From contig JAUQXD010001118.1 of assembly GCA_030834835.1 (NCBI GenBank), positions 1 to 5,637 of the forward strand: DNA of 5,637 nucleotides, written 5' to 3'. Below, piece by piece: positions 4,717 through 5,637 of this stretch. The DNA is from Thermoflexales bacterium (GTDB lineage Bacteria > Chloroflexota > Anaerolineae > Fen-1058). The notes beneath the pieces are model-generated. The model ran no database searches, was not told where the DNA came from, and saw only the letters and a program-made list of their open reading frames with translations. The position numbers and the translations under genes are program-made. How positions within the stretch are numbered: position 1 is the first letter of the stretch; each line of letters opens with the position of its first letter.

Positions 4717-4973
4717 TTAGAGCGCGTCGCCGACCTGAATCAATGACTTCAGCACCACTGGCAGATACAAGTGTAGCTCGCTGGGGGGATCGTGGTGAAC
4801 TGCCACACCGGCCCAATCAGCTGAGCGCGTCGGTGGCGGTGATGCGTCAGTAGTGCGGCGCGTTCATGATTAGGCTCGGCGCGTACAGTGCTATCGTAAC
4901 CATCACAGCGATCGACGGCGGATTGTTGGTGCCGAAGATGATGGTGTGGTCGCCAGTTGCCCTCCAGGATCAC
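4717..4973 (-). pseudogene. Decayed C-terminus of a secreted protein (Ig/fibronectin-like tail), frameshifted
   Basis: Parts of one plausible protein are scattered over the three minus frames, in order. One frame gives DGYDSTVRAEPN and AALLT, a second gives ITATDALS, the first again gives IGPVWQFTTI (around 4815-4790), and a third gives PPSELHLYLPVVLK followed by SLIQVGDAL and a TAA at 4717. Joined with two single-base corrections these would read ATDALS-IGPVWQFTTI-PPSELHLYLPVVLK. PVW-FTT is a common end of fibronectin or Ig-like repeats, and a tail like YLPVVLK ends many secreted Chloroflexota proteins. One break falls in a run of six G (4783-4788 plus strand), where seven would restore the frame, so a sequencing error could mimic part of the decay. 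The 74-codon open frame at 4749-4973 is just one of these pieces. The upstream end is undefined. Identification rests on motif recall. Confidence 0.4.
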
Positions 4974-5080
4974 CCCGTTGCCACGTCAAGGATTGATCAT
5001 CAACATTGCTTCTGTTAGGAGCGTGAACCACATCAGAATAAACCTCTCTTTTTGTAGTTGTAATCATGCATTGCCAACAC
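4974..5080. other. Spacer before the acetyltransferase stop, nothing recognised
   Basis: About 107 bp with no gene that I can support. A short T-run (CTCTCTTTTTG, 5044-5054) is on the plus strand, with no hairpin before it, and on the minus strand the acetyltransferase is not followed by a clear terminator. Confidence 0.4.
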
Positions 5081-5637
5081 TCAATACTCTAGCCGTCGTC
5101 TAGCTACCTGACGAACCTTGGTGGTTATCCACGTTCCAATCTTCGAAAATGCGGCTTGCTGATCATCGCCACTTGGTTTAGCTGCCCAATACCCAAGACT
5201 GACCGGTTTCCAGCCAATCTTGAACAAAAGAGCTTGGGCCGCTGGTATGTTGGAGTAAAGCGTAGTTCCTACCGCCTCTGCACCCCGTTCAATCAACAGT
5301 CGGCTCACTTCATTGATTAGCATTGTGCCCCAGCCTTCGCGCTGCCACCACCATGCAACTGCGACATACTCAATTTGACCAGATCGATTTTCGTTAAGAA
5401 AGCCCGTGCATACGCCAACGATTGATTGGCCGGCCTTAAGACTGATGACAGTGCGTGCAGGCTCGCTCAATATCTTGTGGCATGTAGCCTGATCCACATT
5501 TAGCAGGTCGGAGAGTCCGGCTACATCGTCGACGGATATCGCCGCCAACCGTGCCGTTGCGCCCAGTCTTAACTGTTTTATGAACCAAGAATGAATTTTC
5601 CCGCCAGCTCCCAACAAGACTGCGGGTGTGATGATCA
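5081..5637 (-). CDS. GNAT-family N-acetyltransferase, 5' end uncertain or outside the window
   Basis: The readable part is 178 residues from a TTG at 5617, but the frame stays open to the right edge (IITPAV precedes it) and no ribosome binding site marks any start, so the gene is treated as possibly 5'-partial. GNAT enzymes move an acetyl group from acetyl-CoA to an amine in the cytoplasm. Counting from the TTG, residues 82-97 (IEYVAVAWWWQREGWG) are motif A, with the acetyl-CoA phosphate-binding Q-x-x-G-x-G as Q92-R-E-G95-W-G97, followed by the helix TMLINEVSRLLIERGAE. Residues 123-139 (NIPAAQALLFKIGWKPV) are motif B. After the fold, residues 150-178 form an extra basic tail ending VARRRLEY. 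The substrate cannot be told from sequence. It is on the same strand as the other genes but separated by decayed DNA, so no operon link is implied. Confidence 0.82.
   Translation of the reverse strand, partial: IITPAVLLGAGGKIHSWFIKQLRLGATARLAAISVDDVAGLSDLLNVDQATCHKILSEPARTVISLKAGQSIVGVCTGFLNENRSGQIEYVAVAWWWQREGWGTMLINEVSRLLIERGAEAVGTTLYSNIPAAQALLFKIGWKPVSLGYWAAKPSGDDQQAAFSKIGTWITTKVRQVARRRLEY

Overview
The window looks like an accessory stretch of a Chloroflexota chromosome (Chloroflexus/Roseiflexus-like). The pointers are protein style: signal-anchored proteins with a GTIAYQGRLAD... domain and (V)PDGSIT-AK-type linkers, and a decayed reading frame ending in HLYLPVVLK, which resembles the C-terminal tail common on secreted Chloroflexota proteins. 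This placement is inferred from recognition, not from a search. Every gene I accept is on the minus strand.

Left part (1-2640): three tandem paralogues transcribed right to left. The first (1366-2376) and second (335-1327) are complete and 38 bp apart. The third (1-160) is cut by the window edge and starts 174 bp after the second. The two complete proteins share a membrane/signal segment and a domain of about 115 residues with only 15 differences by my count, then change abruptly to unrelated C-terminal beta-type domains. They look like a constant secretion and presentation module carrying different tips. A good sigma70-type promoter lies at 2508-2536, and a strong 18-bp-stem hairpin just upstream of it (2574-2614) probably insulates the operon from upstream transcription.

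Middle part (2615-4571): a nest of mobile DNA. A complete insertion sequence (2639-4311) has perfect 17-bp terminal inverted repeats, a 438-residue DDE transposase and an 8-bp target duplication (CAGATAAT). Removing the IS and one duplication copy in silico restores one arm of a 27-bp perfect inverted repeat whose other arm is at 4523-4549. This reveals an older element of about 250 bp, which itself contains an imperfect inverted-repeat unit of 177 bp (4325-4501). A further copy of the same terminus starts at 4553, head-to-head with the older element across 3 bp. The 13-mer GTCTCACAGATAA occurs five times in these ends.

Right part (4572-5637): a non-coding stretch with a 15-bp direct repeat and a short hairpin, a frameshifted remnant of a secreted-protein C-terminus (4717-4973), about 100 bp with nothing recognised, and a GNAT-type N-acetyltransferase (5081 to the right edge) whose true start may lie outside the window.

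The items most worth following are the constant-N/variable-C gene array and the nested small-element family. I see no CRISPR, tRNA, rRNA or recognised defence system.
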